In this document: positions 18,001 through 25,922 of the stretch, in pieces
Layout: each line of letters begins with the position of its first letter
How positions within the stretch are numbered: the first letter of the stretch is position 1
From: Serratia quinivorans
GTDB lineage: Bacteria; Pseudomonadota; Gammaproteobacteria; Enterobacterales; Enterobacteriaceae
Length of the DNA: 64,000 nucleotides
Reading direction: 5' to 3'
Assembly (NCBI RefSeq): GCF_946227985.1
Contig: NZ_CAMKGL010000001.1
Location: 434,001-498,000 of the forward strand
Program-made: the position numbers and the translations under genes
The notes under the pieces: generated by a model
What the model saw: only the letters and a program-made list of their open reading frames with translations
Database searches by the model: none
What the model was told of the DNA's origin: nothing

Positions 18001-18490
18001 CCGCAGCCAGATCAATATAGTATTCTTTCCCTCCAATCGTTTTAAAAGACTGTTGACCCGGCTGCTGTGGATGGTCGAGCAACAGATGTTCAACCTGACC
18101 CATAACGTAGCCTTTACTGTTGCTGCCAGGCGTCGCTACCGGTACCGGGGTGGCATCATCGGTGTAATAGGTCAGGTCTGTTATGTGCTTGCGCTGTAAC
18201 CAATACCCTCCCCAGCTATCGTTGCCATAGAGATAGTCGTATGCCTGATTAACGTTAGGCAGATGCGAAGTGTCTTGTTTTCCCAGGACGGCATTGAACT
18301 GATCTGACCCCGTATCAAAGATATATTTTTGCGCCGGGCCGCCATTCACACCCACATTAATGGTTAGACGATCATCCAAATGCCCAAGGGGAATGTTGAT
18401 GGGCGCCGGTGCTGCTAAAACATAAGGTGCCGGATGTAAAAGCAATAGCGGACTGACCACGAGTCTCAATGGTTTGATTTTTTTTATCAT
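15056..18490 (-). CDS. Autotransporter with pepsin-like aspartic protease passenger domain
   Basis: About 1144 residues. The signal peptide ends near V-L-A-A (about residue 27). Residues about 40-413 look like a two-lobed pepsin fold: DTGS at 59-62, DTGN at 307-310, a first-lobe Y-G-T-F-G-V-G-D-F resembling the pepsin G-I-L-G-L-G turn, and near 385-400 I-T-M-G-I-G-F-F-T-Q-Y-S-V-M-Y-D, matching the pepsin I-L-G-D-x-F-L-R-x-Y-Y-x-V-F-D strand. A CxxC pair is at 229-232. From about 460, autotransporter-type beta-helix repeats (T-Y-T-G-x-T, V-x-G-G-S-G, G-S-V-A-P-G-N-S) lead to a C-terminal beta-barrel from about 870, ending V-V-W-H-F. Most such passengers are serine proteases or adhesins. Start chosen at the ATG at 18490 (GGGG 7 bp upstream); 18496 is possible. 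Confidence 0.82.
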   Translation of the reverse strand: MIKKIKPLRLVVSPLLLLHPAPYVLAAPAPINIPLGHLDDRLTINVGVNGGPAQKYIFDTGSDQFNAVLGKQDTSHLPNVNQAYDYLYGNDSWGGYWLQRKHITDLTYYTDDATPVPVATPGSNSKGYVMGQVEHLLLDHPQQPGQQSFKTIGGKEYYIDLAAEKNITSGKPTEEKHFYGTFGVGDFLFTDAKGNPNGGSPFSTITKTGFIVAGNDNNNENGTTNSPGCAPCAILNLTPSLRAQFDTLVPWAPTRSEGDITHFPNSGAPASSQYEGRFKYSFTLNINGQSSTVELPAEALSGAILFDTGNASHATIDSKKFGDILEKHGVKFDTDGENKTSVTALTLQPVDANGQKVGNGITLQGGSDDRLIIDRDSSDTKTWNITMGIGFFTQYSVMYDLQNQLTAFTPFVVNADNFSTDANGGGLQLNRVTRQMGNLMSAPAGDPSGDPHGGKGYLGLAGAISGTGDLTLMPDVVVNMTGMNTYTGVTRVNKGAVLYLTGPGSLAHSASLENNGWFDITEHGNFNPLWGVPDSMNNATLRSLSGNGVVTLGDRTLVLSQAKDNFSGRITDIDLSNPDGTHYKGGLTIAGGSQTLSGNNDYTGQTRIAKGAVLQLANTGTLTSDVAADGRFIANGKAAGATVVRDGGLVGGSGHIGTLTANQGGSVAPGNSIGTLTIDNDLTLENGSRYLAEIEAGRSDLLQVNGQATLNGGEIAVVPQAGQNLLASTSSAGNILAQRYTLLTAAQGITGQFGSADAGLFLTPDLAYQPTSLSLGLHRNATRFADVAVTANQRNLATAVERLPADNPVYQSLLIAPSAELARQAYRQLSGQIHADIASALVNNSRYVRDTLNGRLRQTQGAADSSDIKQDEDGAWVSLLGNWEHASGNDNATGFHDSTFGVLLGADNELADRWRLGLATGYTRTSLHGDGASADSDNYHLAVYAGKTYDNLNLRAGSAYTWHRIETSRGIGYYGQSDNAKARYNAGTGQIFAEAGYRLDNTWFNLEPFANLAWVNYRSDDMTEKGGAAALKADSQSTSATLSTLGMRADKRWSTGKDSAVTLRGELGWQHQYNATEREVGLRFAGTDATFNTATVAASRDGMVMKAGAEINVTKSVAVSLNYTGLLSQNYQDNGMNAGVVWHF

Positions 18491-18637
18491 ATCCATACCC
18501 CATATTTGCAATTGATTGAAAGTAAAAGGTAAGTGGGAAAATTATTTCAAGGTTTCTTGTAAAAGTGCAACCAATCATTCTGAAGATGAAAATTGGCTTG
18601 ATTTTATTATTTTGGCGGTGGTGTTGTATGCTTGTGT

Positions 18638-19030
18638 TCATCGAATAACAATGGAATCGAAAAAACATTGCGCTAATTTGTCGGGAACATGAATGTCACG
18701 CGTCCATTTTAATACATTGTTTTTTTCTTCTGGCGATACATCACCGCCCCAAACATCGATAAATTTATTGTTTTTAAAGAATAGTACGCCAGGATCGGAG
18801 ATGTCCGTTGCGGCAAAAATGGCAAGCCATTCGCTTTCGGCCAAAACCTGAGAGACTTCTACGGTGTTTGGTTTTATTTTTTGGGTAAGAGATTTTTGTA
18901 CCAACTCTTGGTAGAAGCCCATATTGTCGGTATTGATGTCTTTCTTTAAAGACCCGCAATCTTGAGAGGGTATTGCCGCTTTCGCCATGAAAAATAATGA
19001 CAGAGCTAATGTTAATGCGCTTTTATTCAT
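18638..19030 (-). CDS. Small secreted protein of unknown function, upstream of the autotransporter
   Basis: 130 residues with a clear signal peptide (M-N-K-S, then a hydrophobic run to about residue 18) and no lipobox. The mature protein has two Cys, near residues 25 and 122, that could form one disulfide. I do not recognise the family. It is on the same strand as the autotransporter, 147 bp before it, and both share an AT-rich leader region, so co-expression is plausible. Being periplasmic, it could be a chaperone, inhibitor or zymogen partner of the protease passenger; that is speculation. Confidence 0.6.
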   Translation of the reverse strand: MNKSALTLALSLFFMAKAAIPSQDCGSLKKDINTDNMGFYQELVQKSLTQKIKPNTVEVSQVLAESEWLAIFAATDISDPGVLFFKNNKFIDVWGGDVSPEEKNNVLKWTRDIHVPDKLAQCFFDSIVIR

Positions 19031-19533
19031 CTGAATGTCTCTGGCTTAATGCAGGGTGAATATGATTATAGATTATGATGATTAATTGAGCCCATGCTTT
19101 GTAATTTATTGATTTTTATTAATAATATGTTTTTTTGTGGTATCTGCACCCGGTTTTTCCTGCGTTTCTGGGGCTGTGCTTGGATAAATTTATCGAAGTG
19201 TCAAAGGTGAAATGGCGTCGGCAGCGTATTCTGGACTGAGTTGCAGGCCGACGTTTCCAGCGGAGGCCTTAAAAAGGCGTGCTGCATTTGAATGCTCAAT
19301 CCTGAATTTTGTTTGTAATTAATTTTCAATGAGTTATGCAATCCCATCCTCGGTTTTATCTGAAGTGAGCGCCTACGACAGCACATTCATAAATCATCTG
19401 CTAGGTTTAATGGAATTAAAAACCTCCATTTACCCTTGGATCTCAAGGGGGCTGTTTAGGTTGTTTACTCCAAGGCTCGTCTGGTGGGTTGCCAGCTATC
19501 TTATAATTAAAACTATGGGTAGAGGTGATAGGC
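19031..19533. other. AT-rich divergent spacer without a convincing gene
   Basis: About 500 bp between the minus-strand secreted protein and the plus-strand HdeD-like gene. An open frame at 19329-19568 lacks a ribosome site and a recognisable product. The spacer probably holds the two divergent promoters. I see no clear operator or hairpin. Confidence 0.5.
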
Positions 19534-20934
19534 ATGGTTCAGTTGGTAATGATTTTACTGGGGGTTGATTATTTACGTAACCGCTGGCGTGGGTTGATGA
19601 TTGCCGGTTGGTTAGGTGTGTTGGCTGGCTTAATCATCTTCATCGATGCGTTGGATAACGCGATTTATTTCCCCTTGCATCCCTTTGCTTTCCTGTTATT
19701 GGTCGAAGGCCTGGCAACCTTGATGGTTGCGCATACCGGCATCGGCGGGCAACGTACCTTGCGTTACGTAAAAGGAGGGGCATTTTCACTGGCAGCGTTA
19801 TTGATTTTGAGCGGACATCATTATGGTCATTTTATTTTATCGATGATTTTTGGCATTTTGTTTTTGACCGACGGGTTATTGCAAATCGTCACCGCTGGGG
19901 TTGTACGCTATAAAAACTGGAAGTTTGTGGTGGCCGGCGGTGTAATAGAAATCATGTTAGCCATTTTCTTCTTTCAACCCTATCCGACCCATTATGTCGG
20001 CACCGTCCCTTATTGTTTAGGTCTGGGGTTGATCTTCGGCGGGTGGAATATGGTCATGCTGGCGATGCGCGTCAAAAAGCTGGAGGTCAACCCCGCGGTG
20101 TTGGGCAATACGGCCGCTGAGGAAGCCAGCAGTGCAGAAACGGCGCCGTTGGTCACTGAATGGGACGGCCCTCCGGCTGCCGATGAACCGGCACTGACCA
20201 TACATGTCTGGACACCTGTAGGATCCTCGAAGAGTGCAGTAGTGCCTCATCCTGTCATTGATCGTTATATTGCTGCGGTGGATAAAAATGGGGTGATTTC
20301 CACCGGCCATGCTGCGTTGGAATCTCCGGAGGGCGTTTATATCAGCCTGTATCCGGCAGTCGATATTGACCGGTCGCCCGATCAATTTACCCGCTTGCTG
20401 CGGGCAACGGCAGATAATAATGTCGAAGGGCAGTTTCAACCGGATTATGTGACTGAATCCGAAAAATGGTGCCCTTCAACCATGCAGGTGCGGATCAGAA
20501 ACTACGATGCTGAACGTTTAAAGCGGTTCTGGGAGGTCTACCAGGCAGACAATACCTATAACCTTACGCATCGTAACTGCTCCAGCAGTGTGGCGCGTGG
20601 GCTGGAAGCGGCACTGGAGGGCGTGGTGGGTAAGATATGGGGGCAGCGTGGCCACTGGAGGGCGTTGAGTAAAATTCTCACGACGCCGGAGTTATGGGTG
20701 GCGGTACAAATACGTAAGCGCGCAAAAACGATGGCCTGGACCCCAGGGCTGACGCTCGACTACGCGCGGGCATTAAGCATGTTGGCGGATCCCCGGCCGG
20801 CCGGCTGGATAGCCACCATACGCCGTGCCCTAAAGAAAATGTTTTCTTTGCGCAAACAGTGGCGCGATGAAAAAGCGCAGAGCACGATAGCGTCAGGTGC
20901 TAGCAGTGAAGCCTCAAATGACAAAGGCAACTAG
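19534..20934 (+). CDS. Membrane protein: HdeD/DUF308-like N-terminus fused to a permuted papain-like domain
   Basis: 466 residues. Residues 1 to about 180 form about six hydrophobic segments in an HdeD/DUF308-like pattern, with repeats such as G-I-L-F-L-T-D-G-L-L-Q. A linker rich in Ala/Glu/Pro (190-225) leads to a soluble domain in which His259 (S-T-G-H-A-A-L-E) precedes Cys349 (H-R-N-C-S-S-S-V). That His-before-Cys order is typical of permuted NlpC/papain folds such as DUF4105, YiiX and LRAT. I chose the ATG at 19534 with AGAGG 8 bp upstream. The next gene starts 5 bp after the stop. Substrate unknown; an amidase or peptidase acting on cell-wall or lipid amides is possible. Confidence 0.65.
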   Translation: MVQLVMILLGVDYLRNRWRGLMIAGWLGVLAGLIIFIDALDNAIYFPLHPFAFLLLVEGLATLMVAHTGIGGQRTLRYVKGGAFSLAALLILSGHHYGHFILSMIFGILFLTDGLLQIVTAGVVRYKNWKFVVAGGVIEIMLAIFFFQPYPTHYVGTVPYCLGLGLIFGGWNMVMLAMRVKKLEVNPAVLGNTAAEEASSAETAPLVTEWDGPPAADEPALTIHVWTPVGSSKSAVVPHPVIDRYIAAVDKNGVISTGHAALESPEGVYISLYPAVDIDRSPDQFTRLLRATADNNVEGQFQPDYVTESEKWCPSTMQVRIRNYDAERLKRFWEVYQADNTYNLTHRNCSSSVARGLEAALEGVVGKIWGQRGHWRALSKILTTPELWVAVQIRKRAKTMAWTPGLTLDYARALSMLADPRPAGWIATIRRALKKMFSLRKQWRDEKAQSTIASGASSEASNDKGN

Positions 20935-20939
20935 CTATT

Positions 20940-21725
20940 ATGGCCATGTTATCGTGGTTGACCTCACCAACGGCAAGCAACGAGCAAGACTGGGTGCTGG
21001 AATACGCCCGGTTACCGCAGGTGGAATGGGGGGAGCAGGGTAAAATTGTACTGCGCAATATTCGCAATTTCAGATATCAACCTACCCGCGACGACTATGT
21101 GCCCGATTGGTACGATGCAGATATCGATATTAGCCAGTTAAAAACGGTAGATGTGGTCTCCTCTTACTGGTCAGGCAAGGCTATTGCGCATCTGTTTTTG
21201 AGCTTCGGTTTCGAAGACGGTCGCCATTTGGCGGTCTCGATAGAAACGCGGCGTAGCCGCGACCAGCGGTATTCGACCTGGCGCGGCTTTTTTAAACATT
21301 ACATGTTGACCTATGTGCTTGCCGATGAACGGGACTTGATTGGCGTCAGAACCGATGTTCGCAAAGAGCGGGTTTATCTTTATCCCCTTCAGATTTCGCC
21401 AGACACGGCCCAGGCAATTTTTCTGAGCTATCTGCAACGTATCGATCAACTGAGCCACCAACCCGAGTTTTATCACACGATATTTAATAATTGCACGAGC
21501 AATATTTTGCATCATGCTACTGCGGTTTCTGCCGACATTCGCTATAGCTGGAAAGTCTTGGTCAGTGGCTACGCCGATAAATACATCTATGAGCTTGGCT
21601 TATTGGATAATAGCCTGGCTTTTGAACGGTTGAAAAAACGATGCCTCATCAAGAGACCGGATAATGCCGTGATCAATGAGGATTTTTCGCGTTTGATTCG
21701 AGAGAGTATTGAGAGGGAAAGTTGA
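20940..21725 (+). CDS. DUF4105-like permuted papain-fold protein
   Basis: 261 residues with no signal peptide. The likely catalytic pair is His84 (I-A-H-L-F-L-S-F-G) and Cys185 in F-N-N-C-T-S-N-I, the hallmark N-N-C-T of DUF4105 (Lnb N-terminal-type) proteins. It follows the membrane-anchored gene by 5 bp without its own clear ribosome site, so translation is probably coupled. The two proteins share a fold type but little sequence, and may form a membrane-associated hydrolase pair. A terminator follows. Confidence 0.65.
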   Translation: MAMLSWLTSPTASNEQDWVLEYARLPQVEWGEQGKIVLRNIRNFRYQPTRDDYVPDWYDADIDISQLKTVDVVSSYWSGKAIAHLFLSFGFEDGRHLAVSIETRRSRDQRYSTWRGFFKHYMLTYVLADERDLIGVRTDVRKERVYLYPLQISPDTAQAIFLSYLQRIDQLSHQPEFYHTIFNNCTSNILHHATAVSADIRYSWKVLVSGYADKYIYELGLLDNSLAFERLKKRCLIKRPDNAVINEDFSRLIRESIERES

Positions 21726-21756
21726 GTCGCTCACTTTCCCTGCTTGTGAGACTGAA

Positions 21757-21785
21757 GGCAGGATGATTCCTGCCGTTATTTTTTC
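21757..21785 (+). terminator. Rho-independent terminator after the DUF4105-like gene
   Basis: GGCAGGA-TGAT-TCCTGCC (21757-21774), followed by a T-rich run. It ends the two-gene plus-strand unit and overlaps the tail of the minus-strand lipoprotein gene. Confidence 0.85.
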
Positions 21786-22000
21786 TTTTTGGCCTCTCTG
21801 TCCATCATCTTTTGCTCATCCGCATCTTCACGTTCGTCTTGCCGCATCAGGCAATTGGCATAGGCATCGGTCCCTTTGGTAAAACCATAACCATCACAAA
21901 CTTTTTTATGGTTTTCCAAGGTTATCGCATCAAGCTCATCACTGATCCCACAGCCTGATAAAAGTACCATTGAAACCGCAAGTAATACCGCTCGCATCAT
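21776..22000 (-). CDS. Small lipoprotein of unknown function
   Basis: 74 residues. The lipoprotein signal ends at L-L-S-G-C (Cys17), and the mature part is short and highly charged, rich in Asp/Glu/Lys, ending K-K-K-K. Two more Cys (residues 35 and 50) could pair. Family not recognised. It follows the DUF1311-type gene on the same strand by about 37 bp, so the two probably form a small envelope operon. Confidence 0.7.
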   Translation of the reverse strand: MMRAVLLAVSMVLLSGCGISDELDAITLENHKKVCDGYGFTKGTDAYANCLMRQDEREDADEQKMMDREAKKKK

Positions 22001-22037
22001 TTTTCTCCATTATTCAAGGCATCAAGCCAAATACCAG

Positions 22038-22451
22038 TTATTGACACTCAGGATCGCCCATATCGCACTTTTTTATTTTATTCAGAGCGTTTGTGCGTTC
22101 CGTTGTTCGCTCACTCAAACATAATGTGTTATTCATCGCGTTAATACTTCCGCCTGCAGAATTTGAACTCAAAAACGCACAATCCGCATCTCTAAATTTT
22201 AGCCAGGCGCGCTGCGCCTGAAGTAATGCCTTACTTTTTTCAGGGGATACTTTTAACGTGTCCATGACCTTTTTATAGGCTTTATTCATCTCTCCATCTG
22301 CATTTTTGTAAGTCTGAGCGGCACAATCATTCAGTTCAGCCTGATTTTGGGCTGTCTGCAAACAGTTGCTTTCCGGTTTATCCGCTGCCAGCGCGCTGGT
22401 TGAAAAAAAGGCTGAGAAAATTAAAGGAAGGGCGACAATACGCATTCGCAT
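22038..22451 (-). CDS. DUF1311 / LprI-family secreted protein
   Basis: 137 residues (or 135 from the ATG at 22445). The signal peptide ends S-A-L-A-A. The DUF1311 pattern follows: E-L-N-D-C-A-A-Q, Y-K-K-V-M-D, L-L-Q-A-Q-R-A-W-L-K-F-R-D-A-D-C, G-S-I-N, C-L-S-E-R-T-T-E-R-T. From established knowledge, the family includes the lysozyme inhibitor LprI of Mycobacterium, so a periplasmic lysozyme-inhibitor-like role is possible. Several Cys suggest disulfides. Confidence 0.8.
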   Translation of the reverse strand: MRMRIVALPLIFSAFFSTSALAADKPESNCLQTAQNQAELNDCAAQTYKNADGEMNKAYKKVMDTLKVSPEKSKALLQAQRAWLKFRDADCAFLSSNSAGGSINAMNNTLCLSERTTERTNALNKIKKCDMGDPECQ

Positions 22452-22562
22452 ATTTTAATATCCTTAAGTTGGAGAAATTTTCATCTAATAATAGAAAAGC
22501 CTTTGGCGTTACGCCAACGGGATATCAGCTGATGCTCCTTAATGAAGGGAGAAGCGTGCATT

Positions 22563-25289
22563 TTAATCGTCAGCGTTTACCGCCGCACGCTGTTGTTCCA
22601 GTAAAGCGATAAAACGCAGAATGAGCGCATTCATACGCAGCAGGGCCACCGTTGGTTCTGCCGATGCAGGGGAGGGGTGTTCCAACTGTTGGCACAGATT
22701 GACCCCGCTTTGGTAGCCTGCCAGCGCAAAGCTGCCTTTCAACCGATGCAGCACCGCGGCGAATACGTCCGGTTGTGCGGTAGCGGCGAGCAGTTGTTGG
22801 CGGTCAGCGTCGCTGCTGTGTTGCAATTCGTCAATCAAGGTGGTCAGGACCTGCGGCTGCCCGGCGGCCATCAATTGGATTTCCCGCATGTCCACACGAA
22901 TGGCCTGTTGCTCCGACACTAAGGTGCGCAAATCCTGCTGTGTCAGCGGTTTGATTAGCGCTGCGTCCATACCCGCCGCCAGACAGCGGTATTGCTCATC
23001 GTTAAACGCATTGGCGGTACAGCCGACGATCGGCAGATATCGACGGTGGCCCTGTTCTCGCTCTCTTTGCCATTGCGCCAGTTGATAACCGGTGAAAACC
23101 GGCATCTGACAATCGGTTAGCACCAAATCGAAAGTGGCTTGCTCCAGCCATTGCTGCGCCTGGCGACCATTGTCACAGGTGGTGACCTGATGTCCGAGCT
23201 TTTCCAGTTGAAGTTTCATCACCGTCAGGTTGGCGGGCAAATCATCCACGACCAGCACCTGCAGCGCGTGTTCAACGAGGGGGGCGGTGAGCGTCTCTTG
23301 CGCCTCATCGCCTGCGGTGGTACGGGGTAGCGTTAGCGTGAAAGAGAACCGCGAACCCTGTTGCAGCGCGGAGTCAATCCGTAACTCGCTGCCCATCAGT
23401 TGCACCAGTTGGGTACAAATCGCCAGCCCGAGCCCCGTACTGGCCGGCGCGTTGGCATCAACCTGCGCATAGGGCTGCAAAATCTTCTGTTGCAGGGGCG
23501 GTGCGATACCGATGCCGCTGTCACTGATACTGAACGTAAGATTGTCTTGATGAGGATCCTGTGGCTGTACACCGACCTGCAATGCTACAAAACCCTGTTC
23601 GGTATATTTGATAGCGTTGCTGAGCAAATTATTGAGAATTTGCGTCAGCTTGGCGCCATCCAGCAAATACTGATGCTGCCAGACGGCTTCGATATCGCTG
23701 TCCAGCCGCAGCGCTTTTTGCGCCGCCAGCGCGGCGTAGGTATCCAGCGCCTGCGTCAGCAAGGAATACAGTTCTGTGGGGTGAACCTGCAAGTGCATTT
23801 CGCCGGCTTCAATCTTGGAAATATCCAACACATCCCCGACAATTTGCAGCAACTGGCGCGAGGCCGCATAGGCTATCGGCAGTGACGTTCCGGCGGCTTC
23901 AGGGCGCTGGGTTTCCAACTCAAGAATGCCAAGGATGGCGTTCATCGGTGAGCGAATTTCATGACTCATGCGCGCCAGGAAATGACTTTTTTCGCGGCTG
24001 GCGTTGGTGGCCTGCTGCAAGGCATCGGCGAGATCGCGCGCCAGGCGTTTGCGCTCGCTGATGTCGTACCAACCGAGTAGCAGCCCTTGCGGCGTCATAC
24101 GGCTGTCACTGTAAGCCGCCAGCCATTGGGCGATTTCCCGTTGCGCTCCCTGTATCACCATCGCACGGTCGGAAAACTGCGGCTGCATATTGCCGATGGC
24201 TGCTATGCGCTCTTGTTGACTGATGGCGGGAATAATTGGATTTCGCGCGGTAAATTGCTCGAGGGAATGTCCAATAACTTGCTGCTGCGTTAGCGTCAGT
24301 GACTTTAGCAAGGCCTGATTGCAATGGGTGATGTTACCGAGCGGATCACACACCAGCAGTGGCGTTGGGATACTGTTGAGCAGCGTTTGCCAGTATTTCA
24401 ACGCATCGCGCAATCCGCGTTCGGCACGGCGGCGGCGGAAAATTTCAGTCGACAGAAAACCGATCAGGAACAGCGACAGCGCGGCGCTGACCGCCGTCAG
24501 CGGGTTGAACCAGCGATCGCCGGCGGTGCCGCTCGGTTGCATTCCACTTAGCGTTGAGTTCAACAGCCAGCGTTCATTGATCGATTGTGCAACGCCTGTC
24601 GGCAGGGCGTCGATGGCGTGATTAATACGCTGCAACAGTGCGTCCTGGCCGGGGGCCAGCCACAGTGGCTGGTTGCTGACGATCGCCGGCAGTGGCCGCA
24701 CGCTCAGCCTGCCGGGGTAAAGATTGCTGGCTAACAGCGCCGCCTGTGTGGCATCGCAGACAATGCCCTGCGCGGCGCCGGCATTCAGTAGCCGGATCGC
24801 TTCATGCAATGACGCCGCCTCAACGAGCCCCACGCCGGGGTAAGCCGCCAGTAATCCCGCCTGCGCCGGGCTATGACGTAATATCAGCACCCGCTGATGA
24901 CGCAGATCCAGCGACGCATCGTGCTGCAACGGCAATCGATCCTGGCGAACCACCAGCGCCCAGCGCTGTTGCAACAGCGGATGCGAAACCAGTATCCCCG
25001 GCGGTGGCGGTGAACTTTGCGGCGGCGGCAAGGCTACCTGGATACTTTGATCGTTCAACATCTGCGCCAATTGACTGTGGCTGGATGCGGCCTCTGTGGT
25101 GAAGTGCAACCCATTTTGAGCCGCAAGGGCGCTCAGCAAATCTGTCGCCGCACCCTGCAGTTGATGGTTCGCGTCAAAATCGCTGTAGGGCGGACGATCG
25201 TCGAGCAGACCGACGTGAATGTCCCCGGTTGCCCAGGCCCACGCAGGCAGCAGGGCGAGCAGTACCAGCCAAGGCCGCCTCATCTTCAC
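22563..25289 (-). CDS. Hybrid sensor histidine kinase, EvgS/BvgS-like
   Basis: 908 residues. Signal/TM at 1-20, one periplasmic SBP_bac_3-like sensor at about 22-245, TM at about 262-285, and a PAS domain at about 300-410. HisKA has phospho-accepting His443 in M-S-H-E-I-R-S-P-M-N. HATPase shows N-N-L-L-S-N-A-I-K-Y, S-D-S-G-I-G-I and S-T-G-L-G-L-A. The receiver has Asp726 (L-T-D-C-Q-M-P) and the HPt has His848 (L-H-R-L-K-G-S-F). All phosphorelay residues are present. It has one periplasmic sensor domain where EvgS and BvgS have two. Its ATG overlaps the response-regulator stop by 4 bp. Confidence 0.9.
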   Translation of the reverse strand: MKMRRPWLVLLALLPAWAWATGDIHVGLLDDRPPYSDFDANHQLQGAATDLLSALAAQNGLHFTTEAASSHSQLAQMLNDQSIQVALPPPQSSPPPPGILVSHPLLQQRWALVVRQDRLPLQHDASLDLRHQRVLILRHSPAQAGLLAAYPGVGLVEAASLHEAIRLLNAGAAQGIVCDATQAALLASNLYPGRLSVRPLPAIVSNQPLWLAPGQDALLQRINHAIDALPTGVAQSINERWLLNSTLSGMQPSGTAGDRWFNPLTAVSAALSLFLIGFLSTEIFRRRRAERGLRDALKYWQTLLNSIPTPLLVCDPLGNITHCNQALLKSLTLTQQQVIGHSLEQFTARNPIIPAISQQERIAAIGNMQPQFSDRAMVIQGAQREIAQWLAAYSDSRMTPQGLLLGWYDISERKRLARDLADALQQATNASREKSHFLARMSHEIRSPMNAILGILELETQRPEAAGTSLPIAYAASRQLLQIVGDVLDISKIEAGEMHLQVHPTELYSLLTQALDTYAALAAQKALRLDSDIEAVWQHQYLLDGAKLTQILNNLLSNAIKYTEQGFVALQVGVQPQDPHQDNLTFSISDSGIGIAPPLQQKILQPYAQVDANAPASTGLGLAICTQLVQLMGSELRIDSALQQGSRFSFTLTLPRTTAGDEAQETLTAPLVEHALQVLVVDDLPANLTVMKLQLEKLGHQVTTCDNGRQAQQWLEQATFDLVLTDCQMPVFTGYQLAQWQREREQGHRRYLPIVGCTANAFNDEQYRCLAAGMDAALIKPLTQQDLRTLVSEQQAIRVDMREIQLMAAGQPQVLTTLIDELQHSSDADRQQLLAATAQPDVFAAVLHRLKGSFALAGYQSGVNLCQQLEHPSPASAEPTVALLRMNALILRFIALLEQQRAAVNADD

Positions 25290-25894
25290 AGCCCGGCTTC
25301 GCGCAAATAGGCGAACAAATCGACATCGGAGCTGACGCCAATCTTTAACATGGCGCTTTTCTTTTGTGCGCTGATGGTCTGTTTGGTTCGACTGAGCATG
25401 GCGGCGATATGGTTAACGCTGTGACCCTGGGCCAACAGGCGCACGACCTCTAACTCGCGTGGGCTCATCGCCACTGTGGGAGGCGATGAAACGGCGTTGC
25501 CCGGCGGTCGGCGTCCCTGCTGTAACGCTTTCAAACACGCGGTCAGCTCAGTGGTCAGACTCTGCTTATTGATCACCGCTAACACGCCGGTAGCCAGAAT
25601 GGAGTTGACCAGCCCAGGATTGGTCATCACGGTAATGACGACAATCGGCAACTGCGGGTATTTGCGACGTAGCGTGCTAATCAGCCGCAGTCCGTCGGAC
25701 TGCTGTTCACCCGGCATATTAAAATCAGTGAGCAGCACATCTGGCAATTTTTCCGCCAGTAAGGCCAGCAGTTGGTCCACCGTTTGCGCCTCACCGACGA
25801 TCGTAAAATTATCGCCAAAGGCCGTGGTCACCACGGTTCGCAGACCAATCAGGAATACGGGGTGATCATCGGCTATTACCACGGTTTTTTGCAC
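25286..25894 (-). CDS. NarL/LuxR-family response regulator, EvgA-like
   Basis: About 202 residues. Receiver domain with acidic pair Asp9-Asp10 and phosphorylation site Asp57 (L-L-T-D-F-N-M-P), then a LuxR-type helix-turn-helix (L-A-Q-G-H-S-V-N-H-I-A through T-K-Q-T-I-S-A-Q-K-K). I start it at GTG 25894, right before the receiver, with GAGGAG about 7 bp upstream; the ATG at 26020 would add 42 residues unlike any receiver. It is translated together with the hybrid kinase (ATGA overlap). The target genes are not visible. Confidence 0.88.
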   Translation of the reverse strand: MQKTVVIADDHPVFLIGLRTVVTTAFGDNFTIVGEAQTVDQLLALLAEKLPDVLLTDFNMPGEQQSDGLRLISTLRRKYPQLPIVVITVMTNPGLVNSILATGVLAVINKQSLTTELTACLKALQQGRRPPGNAVSSPPTVAMSPRELEVVRLLAQGHSVNHIAAMLSRTKQTISAQKKSAMLKIGVSSDVDLFAYLREAGL

Positions 25895-25922
25895 AAATGA
25901 CTCCTCGGAGCAGGCAATGCAA

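Noticed and set aside
19329..19568. 79-residue open frame upstream of the HdeD-like gene
   Set aside because: No ribosome site and no recognisable motif, and it runs past the better start of the next gene in another frame. It could hint at a frameshift, but no homology is visible.
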